A stretch of DNA of 64,000 nt from the NCBI GenBank assembly GCA_013400975.1, contig WBMZ01010276.1, positions 36,187-100,186 of the forward strand, given 5' to 3'. Of the stretch, positions 52,306 through 64,000 are shown piece by piece; within the stretch, counting starts at the first letter, position 1, and each line of letters opens with the position of its first letter. This stretch comes from Atrichornis clamosus. Taxonomy: Eukaryota; Chordata; Aves; Passeriformes; Menuridae. Below the pieces are notes generated by a model. That model worked only from the letters and a program-made list of their open reading frames with translations, searched no databases and was not told the origin of the DNA. The position numbers and the translations under genes were made by a program.

Positions 52306-55300
52306 ATCCTTCATGAGGAGAATGCATAAAGCTGTCTCACATTTCTAGTCAAAACACAATTTCAAGATTAGTGAGCAAGTCTAAAAGGCAACCATGTTCA
52401 AGATGTCAATATGGGAAGGACAGTTTAGCTGCACCTGCTGTACAGGCTTTTAATGTGTCACTACCTTTAGAATTAAAGCAGCTGCATGCTTGCCCAGCTT
52501 TTCATGCGTTTCCTACCTGGGAGAAAGTTAGTGTCAGCAAAACGGAGTAGAATCTAAGTGTTCTTTCTGTATTCATAACAGGCAAACAAGCCTTTGATAA
52601 GAATTGTTAACATAATACTCTTTTAGACCTTCTTGCATTGAAAAGAAACAAAAAATCCATAGTCACAGAAAACTGATTCAGCATTAATTGATTAGAAAGA
52701 CAAATTCTTTGCAGTTACTCTGGTCTTCCTGCCATTCCTGTCATTACTTTTGCTACCTTTTCCTCTCCAAACTGTTTCTAGAACAACAAAGCGTAGGTAT
52801 GTATTATAACAGTATTATATGCAAACTCTTGCAGAAGTATTTTTTTATTTCAATACTTGAATTATTTGTATGTACTTGTCTGAAATTCTTTTTTCAGTCT
52901 TGAATAAAAGAAACTCACATCTTTCCAGCATTTGAATCAGGCATGAGCTGCACAGAACACAGTTACACAATCCTCTGACATAACATAGTAAAGCAGAATA
53001 ATCTGAAGGTGTGAATGTAGAAAAAAGCTTTTGGGAAAAATGCATTCGAAAAGCCAAGAAGGGTGATTTTTATGATACCGTGTTTCTTTCCCATACATAT
53101 ACAGTTAATATAAACATTAACAAGTGAAAACATTTTAATGTGCCTTTCACATGCAGAAATGAGGATTTCTGCTAACGTTTTGTTATAATAAGACTTATAA
53201 AGAACTACATTAGAAGTGTCTTTCATGTACTATGATTCATTTGCAACTAAATTTTTTATGATATAATTTTGCCACCTACTTTATTTAACTTTCTGGGAAA
53301 TTAAGTTTTCTTGCTATCTTCATTTTGTATTCTGTGTCTGTTTTTAGCTAGACCACAATTCCCACGGAAAGTTTGATGTCAACAGCATAAGGCATTTCTC
53401 AAGATAACTCAGGACTTCAGGAAGTTTCCCACTGACTGCTGGGAAAGAGAAATATCAGAATGATAATGACACCTAGGCTGCTACCGGAGAAAAATGCAAT
53501 CCAGTGATGGGCCTTTGGTGATTTTCTCAGGTAGCAGCATGAAGGCAAGAAGCAGTGGCACATGAAGGCCTGGCAGCAGCACTGACAGACGTGATGCTTT
53601 CACACTGAATACTAAACAAGGGTTACTGCTGTGGCACTGGGTTTGCCCTGAGTCAGCACTGCAGTATCTATTACCTGGTCATGCAAAAAGGTTGTAGCAG
53701 AAAACATGTAGACATGATGTTTTTTAAAAAATCTCATTTACTAATCCAAATTATTAGGAAAGAGAAAATAAGATTGATGTGACTACAGTAATGAAATGTA
53801 GCAAATGGCAACTCAAAAAGCAGTGTTTTCACTCTGCCAAAGGGAAAGGAACTAGTAGGGGCTTAATCAGTGGTGCACTGGAGCAATTTCTAGCTATTCG
53901 GTCTTTGTTCCTGTTTTTATAGGGATTGTGACTGTCTTTTACCCATTTTTTATTATCTTTTCTGTGTTTTCCCCGTATATGTTGTATATCTATTCCATTT
54001 TGCCTCTGTCACGTCCTGACATTGATTCTACCTAACTCCCAAAGCCACATTCCTTCAATAAACACTGACTGAGCTTGTGGGGTCAGGCACATTTAAAAGG
54101 TTCTCTCTAGCACCTTCTGAACCGGTCATCTACTGCACAGTGGCTTGTGATGGAAGGGTTTGGGACTTGACAACCTACTTCAAGAGGATGTCAGTAAGCT
54201 GCAGAGATGCAAAAGACTGGATAGTCAGGGCCCAAAGCACACAAACTGTGAGGAGTGGTTAACAGAGCTGGGCTGGTTTAGTTGGGAAAACAGGAGGTTA
54301 ATTGCTAAGTACACTCACATCAGCCTGCAACTGCTTGAAAGGGACGTGCAAAGACACTTCTTCTTGGCTCTTCTGAAGGTTTTCAAGGCTTGTCTCACAG
54401 ACAATATAGAATCTTTTCTGAGGAATGAGACCAAAAGTGGGTATAATGAGATTATTTCAGGAAGGATGGGAGAAAAGGAACGGGACAGATTTTACACAAG
54501 TAATGCCTCAAGTACTGCAGACTGGGTCTAGTTCATCCTCTGATCTTTTATTTTAAGAATCTGCCATGGAAAAATATAAATGACAAAAGCAAGTCTCTTA
54601 CATATATTGTAATAACAATGATTTTTTTAATAATGAGGGAGTTTTAATCATAAATCTTGACTTTATTGTCTCTTTTAGTGTCTATTCCCACCGTCTCAAA
54701 AAGCTCACGATCACAAGCAGGAAACTATGTTGTGATATTGAAGATATGTTTCTTTAAAGTAAATGTCAGTCTAGAAAGAAGGTATATTAGCGAATGACTG
54801 TATTAAAACTGATAAGTTTATTTAAGTTTATAATAAGACTTATTACCCTTGTAAAGTTTGTAGTTAGAAACAGATTAGTAGTGACCAAATTATTATTGTG
54901 TAGACCATTTGGAAAAGGAAAATATAATAAACCATTATATTTTACAAGCTTAAAAAAATAATAAATTTACCGAATTAAATATAACATTAATTATTTTTTC
55001 TCTTGCCTTAGTCAGCTGTCACATCATCAAACAAAACTCAGTTTTTTTACAACACTAGAATTGCACTGGACTACTATTTTGCTATAGCTTTTCATATTAA
55101 TCAACCTGTATTACTATCTTCATTGGATAAAACTGAGTATCAAGGAAATGATCCAGAATTTTGTACTTTTGAGAATCACAGGAACTGTGATTTTGGTAAA
55201 AAAAAGCTCTCTGAAGGCATTCTGTTCTGCCATGTCTATAAGACTTTTTTGAAGAAATAAGTTTATCTGATGAGAAAACAGTGAATCAGCATAGTTTTAA

Positions 55301-57070
55301 GCATTTTCTCAGAGATGCAGTAACAATCTAAAACCAAAGCTTAAATTTTGAGGCATTTTATGTGGATTTTTTTTTTTTTTTGGTTTTTGACAACAAAGAT
55401 TACTGTCGATAAACATTCCCTTTCAAAACTAATAAATTATACCACTTTTAAATAACCAAGGGACATGCTGAAGCACGTTTTGGTCCTTTATATGAGGAAA
55501 GTGGAATTAAATTTAATTTTTCAATCCCCAGTGACACATTCTCTGATGAAAAATAAATTTATATGATTTGTAAGTGGGAAGCGTATTGATATGGAGAGTT
55601 TCTCCCTTTTAGTGTAGAATATATATCAAACTACTCTTATATGAATGCTGCCAAAACCATGTCTTGATAACGGGTAGTGTAAAATATGATTTACCTAATC
55701 CATTTTAAGATTTCCTAATTCCTGATGGGATTATAAGAACTAGTGCTGTAAAAGAAACAATTTTTACCATATTATATAACTTTTCTGAAGTTTCAAGGGT
55801 TTTCCCACTGTGGAATAAGCTAAGCCAAAACCTGGCAAAGACTGTAAAAATGAGTGTGACAGCACAAAAGACCTGATGGGCTTCAGAAGAAAAGTCTCAG
55901 TTGGAATGTGATCTGCTGGTTTGGATTTCTGTTTCAACAAATTTGACCTCTAGACTGAGATCTAGGTATTCCTCTTCTCATGAAAATTCTCAGTCATGTA
56001 GGGATTGGACAGCCAGAACTGTTTGCTTTCTAGTGTCTTATATGTCATGCTAGTTTCAGTTTGGTTTTGGTTATTTTTTAATATTCAGTACAACATTAAC
56101 TAAAGCAGAGGGTCTGATTTATTTCAATTTTGATTTAGGTGAATGATCTGAACCCAAAATGGTGCAATTATTAACTGTTGTCCTATTCCTGATAGAAGAA
56201 TATTTCCCAATCTGTAAATAAAACCACCATGTAAAAAAAAAAAAATCACATCTAGTTCTCTGTAGAGTTGACTTTTGGTTAGTTACTGAGCATGACGACT
56301 GTACGATTTTTGTAGAGGACATTATGGTGTTGTGCTTTGTTAGATTTTTAACATCTAATGCTTATGGACATACCCACTTGGACTGCAATTTCAGCTTGAA
56401 TATGACCAAGATCAAATGAATCCATCAAGATAAACTCAGGTGTTAAGGCAAATAATTTTCATTCCTCTTTGAGTCTGCTAAAATATTTGTCTCGGTGCTA
56501 TTAATGAAATGTTCACTGTAGTTAGATTACTAAAATTTAAGCCTTTTTGTAATTAGTCTTTGCAAAGATGGTTTCTTAAATATTGTCCATATCATATCAA
56601 CAAAATATCATATCCTACTTCAAAAAGAGAAGCATTTTGTTGATGAATTAAAAGATCTATGTAAAAAAATGTGTAAAGCATTTTGTGATGCCTAAAGATG
56701 AAAGCTACTCAGTATACATGAGTTAGCAACAGTAGTTGCATCTAAGGGCTTCTATCCAGGGTTGGTATTGTGGTTTCCTGAGGAGACAGAGTATATACAC
56801 CATCAGCTGAGGCCTAGAAACCACACAGAGTAAAGGGTACATTTGATTTTCCAACCAATTGTGAATTTTCTTGAGATAGACTCTATCCTTGAAAGGATAA
56901 GAGGCTTAATTGTCAAATAGCAGTCTTGGCTGGAATTAAGATTGTAGTTATGGCCATATGTGCCACACAAAGGTAAATGTTTCAGGAGACAGAACATTGT
57001 TATACAGATAGTTCTCCCACTGAATTGTATTATCTCACTTGTTTTGAATGGAAGTCCTTCCTCACAGTAG
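52306..57070. other. Intergenic, AT-rich, no gene seen
   Basis: The region is very AT-rich from 54.5 to 56.7 kb, with poly-T (about 55367-55381) and poly-A (about 56233-56245) runs. A doubtful CR1-like remnant lies at 54.05-54.5 kb. Nothing else was recognised. Confidence 0.6.
54150..54420 (+). mobile_element. Possible very old CR1-like C-terminal remnant
   Basis: One frame reads CEEWLTELGWFSWENRRLI and later LQLLERDV, loosely like the CR1 ORF2 C-terminal pattern ([22 protein letters not shown]). The similarity is weak and the rest of the segment does not help. Confidence 0.35.
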
Positions 57071-57645
57071 TGTCCTGGTTTTCTCAGGTATAGAGTTAAA
57101 ATTCTTCCTAGTGCTGTGTTTGTGATTCAGGATGAGAATAATGTTGATAACACACATGTTTTAATTGTTGCTAGCAACATTTAAACTAAGTAAAGACCTT
57201 GTCAGCTTCTCACACCACCCCCCCAGCAAGGAGGCTGGGGGGCACAAGAAAGTAAAAGTAGGAATAGTCAGGACAGCTGACCCAAACTGGCCAAAGGAAT
57301 ATTCCATACCATATGCTCATCTTACATAGCAAGCTAGTGGGAAAGCTTGCTGGGGGGCTGCTGCTTGGCACTATCTGGGCATCAGTTGATGGGTGGTGAG
57401 CAATTCCAGAGTGCATCACTTGTTTTGTATATTCTAACTCTTTGTATTATTATTAGTAGTAGTAGTATTTTCCCTCTTTCTTTCCTGTCCTACTAAATTG
57501 CCTTCATCTGAAGCCACAGATTTTGCTTTTTTCCCCCAGTTCTATCTCTCATTTCCCTGAAGGGGCAGGTGGAGGAAGTGGGATGAAGGCTGAGCAAGTG
57601 AGTGGCTGTGTGGTGTTTATTTGCCTGCTGGCTTAAAGCACAACA
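57071..57645 (+). mobile_element. Solo LTR of an avian endogenous retrovirus (ERVL-like)
   Basis: It begins with tgtcctggttttctcaggta and ends with gcttaaagcacaaca, that is TGT...ACA termini. It contains gagaataatgttgataacac, ggacagctgacccaaactgg and aaaggaatattccataccat, which I recognise from a common passerine ERVL-type LTR. A TAT/TAG trinucleotide run sits at 57446-57468. No internal viral genes flank it, so it is a solo LTR. Subfamily and exact ends need a repeat library. Confidence 0.75.
57446..57468. repeat. Trinucleotide run (TAT/TAG)n
   Basis: The run attattattagtagtagtag lies inside the LTR and is a simple slippage repeat. Confidence 0.85.
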
Positions 57646-60194
57646 GTCCTTTTTAGCCCCCAACATGAGGCAAGAAGGGTTGAGATAATGGAAGATCTTA
57701 CCAGAGAGTGTTAAACCAAATTTTGTATAAGCATCCATTATATTAATTTAGAAGTTGCTTGTCACAGGGATGCCAGGAGAGAAAAGTGCAGCTTTTGCTT
57801 CAATGTTCCCATTGGGAAGTCCCAATCACCCTGACCCTTGAGCACCCATACTTCTATTCTTCCCTGGCACACAGGAGCTTTAAAGACACAAAGATGTATC
57901 TGTCACATGGTTTCTGGTTTTCTAAGAAGAAAAATGAACTTAATAAGGAGACTGCCAAATTTGCAGGTATTTTGTTGGGGTATGTTTATTTACGTAGACT
58001 CACTTCTTGGCCTAAGCCAGATTTTTAATTCTGTGCTATCTGCCTTGATTAGATTAATACAGCTCGAAATGTAAATTGCAGTTTCTCTTTTTGAAGGACA
58101 CCTTGTAATGCAATTATCCATAAACTGATCTTTGCTATCTGTCTGCCTCTGTTAGCTTCTTACTGCCAGGTGCCAAATAAATGCATGCATTATCTTTTGA
58201 ATTTTTGTCAGTGTGAACTCATGAACACTGCTTGTCTAATAATTTTGTTCCCAAAGTGGTAGCCTTTTCCACCATTTAGCAGTTAGGTTTTACTTTTATT
58301 CATTATTTTCCTGCCTTGGTTTTTTTTTAATGAGAAATTACAAAAGCTGAGAGGTGGGATGAAATGCTCATCTTTTGATAACAATTCTTATATTTATGAA
58401 TTCAAAGAAAAAAACAGTACTTGAAAATAACCAACAATTTTAAAAAAGGACTTTTTGAACATAACTCTGTACTGGGGTCGTCCTTCATGAGTTGTGAATG
58501 CACCCTTGGTGCAGCTGAGACCTGGAGAGGGCATTAGTGGGCGGGAGGTGTAACAGGGAGGAGAAGCACTGGGGAAAGAGCAGAAGCAGATTGCTGTCCT
58601 TCCCGTGGCATTGTCTGGGCAGGCTGTGGACCTGCCTGCCATGGACCATTACTGGGACTGCTGTGAGCCCTTCCAAGTGCTTGCCTGTGCCTCTCCTATG
58701 TGCAGGCAGTAGGTGTGCTCCCTACCTGAGAAGCCTTACTCTGCTGATAGGGCATTTTGTAGGAGCTGTTGGCTTTCTCAGGTCTTGAAGGGGCACAGGA
58801 AAGGCCAGGAAGACTCTTCTTATCCTGATTCTGGCATTTTAGGGGCCGTGGGCTGCAGTGTCACCTGGATTGAGTATCTGGGAAGTGTGGAAGAGGAGAT
58901 TTTAACCTCAAGGCTAAATCATGTTACTCAGTAACCTCTACAATAAAATAATGAATATGTCTTTTAACTATGCAGAGGTGTCCCTTAGCTGGTGTAACAG
59001 TAATTGGCAAAAGGTGTGGGAAGTTTCTCTTTCAAATCTGCAACTGATAACTTTGAGTCCAAGAAGGATTTTATCTTTTTTTCCCCCTCCAGACCACTTT
59101 GGGATTTTGTTCTTCTATTATCAGAAATGTAGTGGCAGAACTGTCACTTAGCAGTTAACTTGAGGCACACCAGCTGCCTCTGATATCTCTAGCACTTTCC
59201 CAGGGTACCTTAACTCTTCAAAGATTTTGTCTTTGGTAAGAGAATTTATTGAGTTTGTTATAGCAATGTCGGAAGTGTTTTTCATTTCTTACACGTGAAT
59301 GAAATATTCTCTTGGTTTCCTTGCTGTATCATTCATTACAAACTTTAGGGGAAGGAGAAGGTGGAGAACTAGAGACCAAAACAGCCACTGAAAATCATAT
59401 GATCCCATATACAATAAATTACATTTTTGAGGCAAGATTTTCAGAAAATTAATATGAACTTCATGTTGACTGGTTTTGTGACAGCACTTCAAGCTGAGTT
59501 GTCTGAACTCGTTCTTTACTGTGCACACATCAAAACACTAAAGAGGATTTAAAACTAAGGGTTATTCAGCAACAGATCATGGGATTCTCTAAAACAGAGA
59601 AAGCACAAAGTCACTTAGAGAATACAAAAAATTTAGGCATCATGGACATATCTCTGCCTGTGTTGCCCTCACAGGAAACATCTTATGTCTTGGATTTGTT
59701 TTAAAATTCTTAAATAAGAAGTGTCTTTCTAGGTGGCAGCAGAGCACAGTCAGTGTTTTTGCAGGAATTCCATCCTTCCACCCCTTTGGAGGTCTCATGG
59801 CATGACTCTCATTGTTCCTTTGAAGCAACCCCTCTCTGTTGCTCTGTAAACTACACTCCTGGGAAGTTCGCATTTCTCACTGCACTCTAAAGGCTTCTCT
59901 TAGTGGACAGACACTCGTATGTCTCCAGGCAAAATGTATTTTCCTCTTCTTTTCTAAAAGGTCCACCTGCCCCAGAGTGTAGTAGTAAATACTGGATGAT
60001 CTGCAATTTTCCCTGAAAACTTCCAATTAAACAGTGTATAACAAAGTGCTATGCAAATTCTGCCTTTCAAAACCTAGTCAACATTTTTATGAATACACCA
60101 CAAAATATATACACATGGGTAGATAATGATTCCTTTAATAATTAGGAACCATATTTTGTTGCTTTTATTTACCAGTTAAGTTTTCATTTCATTC
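57646..60194. other. Intergenic between two LTRs
   Basis: I see no coding exon or repeat. The stretch 58490-58890 is more GC-rich than its surroundings and holds several overlapping short open frames in both strands, none with a recognised motif. Confidence 0.55.
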
Positions 60195-61069
60195 TGTCTT
60201 AGTTTGAAAGACAGATATCTGCCAAGGAAGGTGGGAACCTTCTTGGAAGGGCAGAAATTACCCCTTCCCCCGAATTACTGTAACTTTGGAAATTACAAGG
60301 CTTCTGAGCACAAATGTGGGAAAAGGAATAACAGTTTTTTACTAAAATATATAGATAGATAGATATAACCCAACAGAACAAACAACAGCAATACCACAAC
60401 AAACACCAGTAGCAGACTCCCCACCTGTCACTCGGTTTCTCCTGTGGGGTAGCTCTGGCCACACCCGGGTAGGGGCACTGTGAGGCAGGGGAGGCAGGGA
60501 GGCTGCAGTCCAGTGGGAGTGGGGGTTGCAGCCAGCTAGGAGTGATAGTCCTCTGCCACTCCTGGAAGTTGCTGCTGGCGAGTGTACCCCAGGGTCCCGG
60601 CAGGCTTCTTTATATTCCCGCAGGAATGTCCATGTACCTCCCCCAGGGCGGAGCATTTCCCAATGGAATGATGAGATGAGATGGTTTGGGAGGTCCTGGG
60701 CAGTTGGGTCGTTCCCGCTGCCCACTGTCCATGATGGCCCATTAACAGAGATGGCCTCCTCAGGATGGGTGTGATTATTGCTGGTGCTTTCAGGGGGAAG
60801 CTCTCCCAGCTGTGCCTTTTGTGAAGCCAAAAGAGGCCCCACCTCACCACAGGATTCCCCTTATCTTATCTAACCCCAGAGTGCAGTCCCAGGGGCCAAA
60901 CCTGCACCGGGCAGTTGTTGCAGATGACCTGTCATTAACGGCTCATCAGGGCTGATGCAGATGGGGCAGAACACACTGTTTTACTACATCCCCACAACCC
61001 AGGACACATTCATACTCAGCCNACTACATCCCCCCAGGACACATTCATACTCAGCCTTTTCTCATGACA
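60195..61069 (-). mobile_element. Solo LTR, reverse strand, with internal end duplication
   Basis: Termini are TGTC at 60195 and GACA at 61069, matching the short inverted ends of an LTR. The phrases tgtcttagtttgaaagacag and aggaataacagttttttact fit a passerine LTR type seen in reverse. On the - strand a TATA-like aatataaag lies near 60609-60617, which supports this orientation. A 166-codon open frame on the - strand (60342-60842) is only LTR sequence. The end near 61,022 has a duplicated segment around an unresolved base. The retroviral class is not resolved and no internal genes flank it. Confidence 0.7.
60983..61055. repeat. Imperfect direct duplication flanking an N
   Basis: Copy one (60983-61021, 39 bases) and copy two (61023-61055, 33 bases) both run from actacatcccc to acattcatactcagcc. 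They differ by about six bases, and the single N at 61022 separates them. Confidence 0.9.
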
Positions 61070-64000
61070 GCCTTATGGAAATGTGGTATTGTGAATCTGG
61101 GAACAAAGCAAGATTTAAATTAAAAGTGTTTTATAAGACTTTGCTTTAGAGCTTCTCACAAGTATCCCTTAGAACCATTGAATTGCTAACGTGAACATTA
61201 TGTGGAATTGCACAATCAACATGCCTTTTTTTTTTCTGAAAGGAGATATTTTCTTTATGCATTTACTATAAAAGTTCTGCTTTTGTCACAGAAATATCTG
61301 CGCTATAGAGGTTAAGCTGTATTTAATTGTCCTTTAATCACTGAAGCTGAAACTATAATTTCCAATTAATGACTTCTGGTGGGTAGCTCTCTAGTTACTG
61401 GTCCAGACAGAATTGAAGAAATTTAATATTTTTTACATTAAAATTATTACTTAAAATGGTTTTCTACTATCCCTTTGACATGAAGGCTTAATGAATGAAA
61501 GTATTTTAAAATTAATTGTTAAGTAAGAAACTCAAGCTAATGTGAATCTAGCTTCTCTGGCAGTGATGTTTCATAAATGTAGAGCTCCAAGTTCTTATGT
61601 CTTCAACTGAAGGTAGGCTGCTAAACCTCCTTAGAAGCCTTTAATATAGCAACGTGTTCAATGAAGCAGTATTCCTTAAGGATTTTTTTTTTTTGGTGCA
61701 GTACTTAACTATCTTGAAAAAAATTCTAAAGAGGAGTGAAATGTTTAAATAGTACCAGTAATTTTCACCAATTTTGTTAGCATTATTGATATTAAAACAT
61801 AATGAATAGGCCAAATGCAGTATTGGGGTATTTTTATTTATTTTGAAATGGGACTGTAGCACAGCTTTCCAGACAATGAGAGATAACTTTTGAATTCATA
61901 ATGTTTAGTTGCTGAAAAAGCAGTTGTGGCAGAAAGCGTAGCACTTTTCACAGTAGAAACACGCAACTGCATTGCTCTAATGCAACATCAGAGTAGAGAG
62001 CTGTTGTTTATTTGTGAGTTTGCATTTTCTTCTTTAACCCCATTTTTGCTTTCTCATAGCATCCTCAAGCCATTATATTCTTAGTTGAAACATCTTTTCT
62101 GCTATCAATTGTGAGGCAGAGTACTTAAATTGGAAAAATGTACATTAAAAAAAAAGAGAAAGAAGTGTTTTCCACACAAGCCAATCTGGAATACGTTCTT
62201 GAAGGCAAAAATGCATAGAATACGGTTCAGCAAATTTATTTACCTGAAGAAGTTTTGATCTGAATTTTTATTTTAAAAATTATCTTTTAGAAAAACAACT
62301 TACAGATTATATGAAATTAATTTTCTTTGAAGACTATGAAGCATAGATTTACTTGAGTGGATATCAGAATTTGCAGACATGTCAATTAACAAATCATTGT
62401 GAACAAGACTGGAAGAAAAAAGAAGGAAAAAAGAATGAAAACTTCTAACTTTGAGTACTGTGTTACAATACAAGACTGTATATATACTGTAAGTATATAT
62501 CAGTTGCCTTTGAATTTGCTTTAAGGATAAACATAAATAGTACTGAGGCAAGAAAGTTTTGAATAATGGAAGATAACATAAGAAGAAAGAGTTTTGTGCT
62601 AAGCAGTCTCATGAGGGGACTGCAAATAGTTCTTAAAGGGAAAAATGGGACCGCAGCAATAAAATTCTGTGGCCTGCCCTATATATTTGATTTTGTAGAA
62701 AATAGATCTTTGTTATCTTGAACCTGGGAGGAACCATCACAAAATGCAGCTGAAGACATAGTGACTGCACTAAGACATTCTCAAAGAACTCTATACTTTG
62801 CTTCCTATGCCACAATATATAGACTATTTCCAATTACATAATGAGTTTTGGTTGAATTGGTGATTTATAGATGTAGAACTGGGTTGAGGTTTTGGAATAG
62901 CAGGTTGTCAGCAGCTATTAGAAGAGATCTGAAAGGTGGTAGAGTAAATCTGAGAATAAATATAAAGAATATATTATGGAGAACTATGATTGTGGTCATG
63001 TTTTTTAAGCCCATTATTAAGAAATTATAATAATTCACATATTTTTTTCTGCTTTACATACTCATACAAATACTATTGATAACCTATCAGAAGTCTTTGA
63101 GATAGGAAGAAGTGAACAGACCTACTAATTAAGCCTTGAACCTTACTAATGTGAGTTTTAGTGGCAAAGAAAAAAAATGATTTATGGTCTAATGACCACT
63201 GTGAGGTTTCTGTGCCCAAACTGCATAACTGGAAGGTGAAATAAGGATTCCTACTTTTAAAGCAAATATCTTGTAAGATATGCTAAATTTTATTTAGGAC
63301 GTCTAAAACTTCCTTTGGACTCCTAGAAGTAATGTGAAACGAGATAATAAAATTGAATGGTGTAATTATGTGAATATACATCAGCTTAACTTTTTAGGTG
63401 GGAGGGGTGGGGGTGGGCAATAGTTGGCTTGATTTAATTTGTTATTTCAAATTTTATTCTAAATCACTGTCAGGGAGACTATGCTGAAGAGCAAAATAGT
63501 GGTAAAATTGTACCGTGCTTTTCTATATGCAGGGTATATTTTGCAATTTATTTGTTCACCTTATTCTGAATTTTACATATTTTGAAATTAAAAAAACCTC
63601 AATGTATAATTTAAATCAAGTTGTGATTTAATGGTTCATTATGTGCAAATAAAACAATACTTCTTTCAATCCAAGACAGCATGTGAATCTAGGCACATAA
63701 TATTTACAGGTATTATATTCACAGCCTCAAAATGGATATACCTGAAAGTTGTTTGTTTGAAAGGACAATATTGGGAAATGGGGAAAAAAATCTTTACTTG
63801 CTTGTATTTGCATTCAAAACTACATTGACATAAAAACCCCATGATTATTAAAAGTGTTGATGGGTGTAGTTGATGTAAAGCAATATCTATCACATGTATA
63901 TTTCTCCTTCAGCCTCTACTTTTTCTAATTCTATTCTTCTACTTTTAGTTTTTCTAATTCTATTCTTTTTCTAATTCTATTTGTGGTGGGTTTGTGTTTC
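61070..64000. other. Intergenic, AT-rich, no gene seen
   Basis: There are no coding exons or retroelements that I recognise. It ends in a triplicated 16-mer (63920-63981) at the window edge. Confidence 0.6.
63920..63981. repeat. Three copies of a 16-mer
   Basis: The unit tttttctaattctatt occurs at 63920-63935, 63949-63964 and 63966-63981, so spacing is irregular (29 and 17). Confidence 0.9.

Noticed and set aside
57064..57647. acagt on both sides of the LTR as a 5-bp target duplication
   Set aside because: Accepting it would move the LTR ends away from the TG...CA termini, so the match is probably coincidental.
60342..60842. 166-codon reverse-strand open frame
   Set aside because: It lies wholly inside the LTR at 60195-61069, where no protein is expected.

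Overview
The window looks like a piece of a bird nuclear chromosome, probably from a songbird or close relative. The evidence is a vertebrate intron/exon gene, abundant CR1 LINE fragments (the dominant retroposon of birds), a tRNA-Ile-headed SINE with a CR1-like tail (TguSINE1 type, known from passerines), and two LTRs of the kind common in passerine genomes. The sequence is AT-rich, intron-rich and gene-poor. There are no bacterial features, no operons and no CRISPR arrays. The species is inferred from repeat types only. Region 1 (1-11236, about 12,500 with the 3'UTR): the C-terminal half of one gene on the + strand, MTRR (methionine synthase reductase). Eight coding exons join in one uninterrupted frame of 345 residues. 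They cover the FAD-binding and NADPH-binding parts of the protein and end in the family's Trp-Ser-stop. The flavodoxin (FMN) half and the promoter lie upstream of base 1. One 87-bp intron uses a GC-AG splice pair. Two exon-like segments with splice-site flanks sit inside introns and would cause premature stops if spliced in. A TguSINE1-like element lies in the first complete intron. Region 2 (about 12.5-64 kb): no protein-coding gene that I can support. In mammals MTRR is followed by a long gene-poor interval before SEMA5A, and this region fits the same layout. It holds CR1 fragments at about 19.2-19.9, 28.2-28.9 (with an intact 3' tail), 29.2, 30.4, 32.35-33.06, 33.06-34.14 and 51.55-52.3 kb, and a doubtful one at 54.05-54.5 kb. 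Two solo LTRs lie at 57.07-57.65 and 60.19-61.07 kb. There are also short tandem duplications, microsatellites, a perfect 15-bp hairpin, an 18-bp palindrome around TAATTA, and a small CpG cluster near 21.7 kb. Apart from the MTRR exons, every long open reading frame is either part of a retroelement or looks like chance. I found no convincing undescribed system. The most checkable unusual points are the GC-AG mini-intron, the putative poison exons in MTRR, the duplication beside an unresolved base at 61,022, and the palindromes in the intergenic region.
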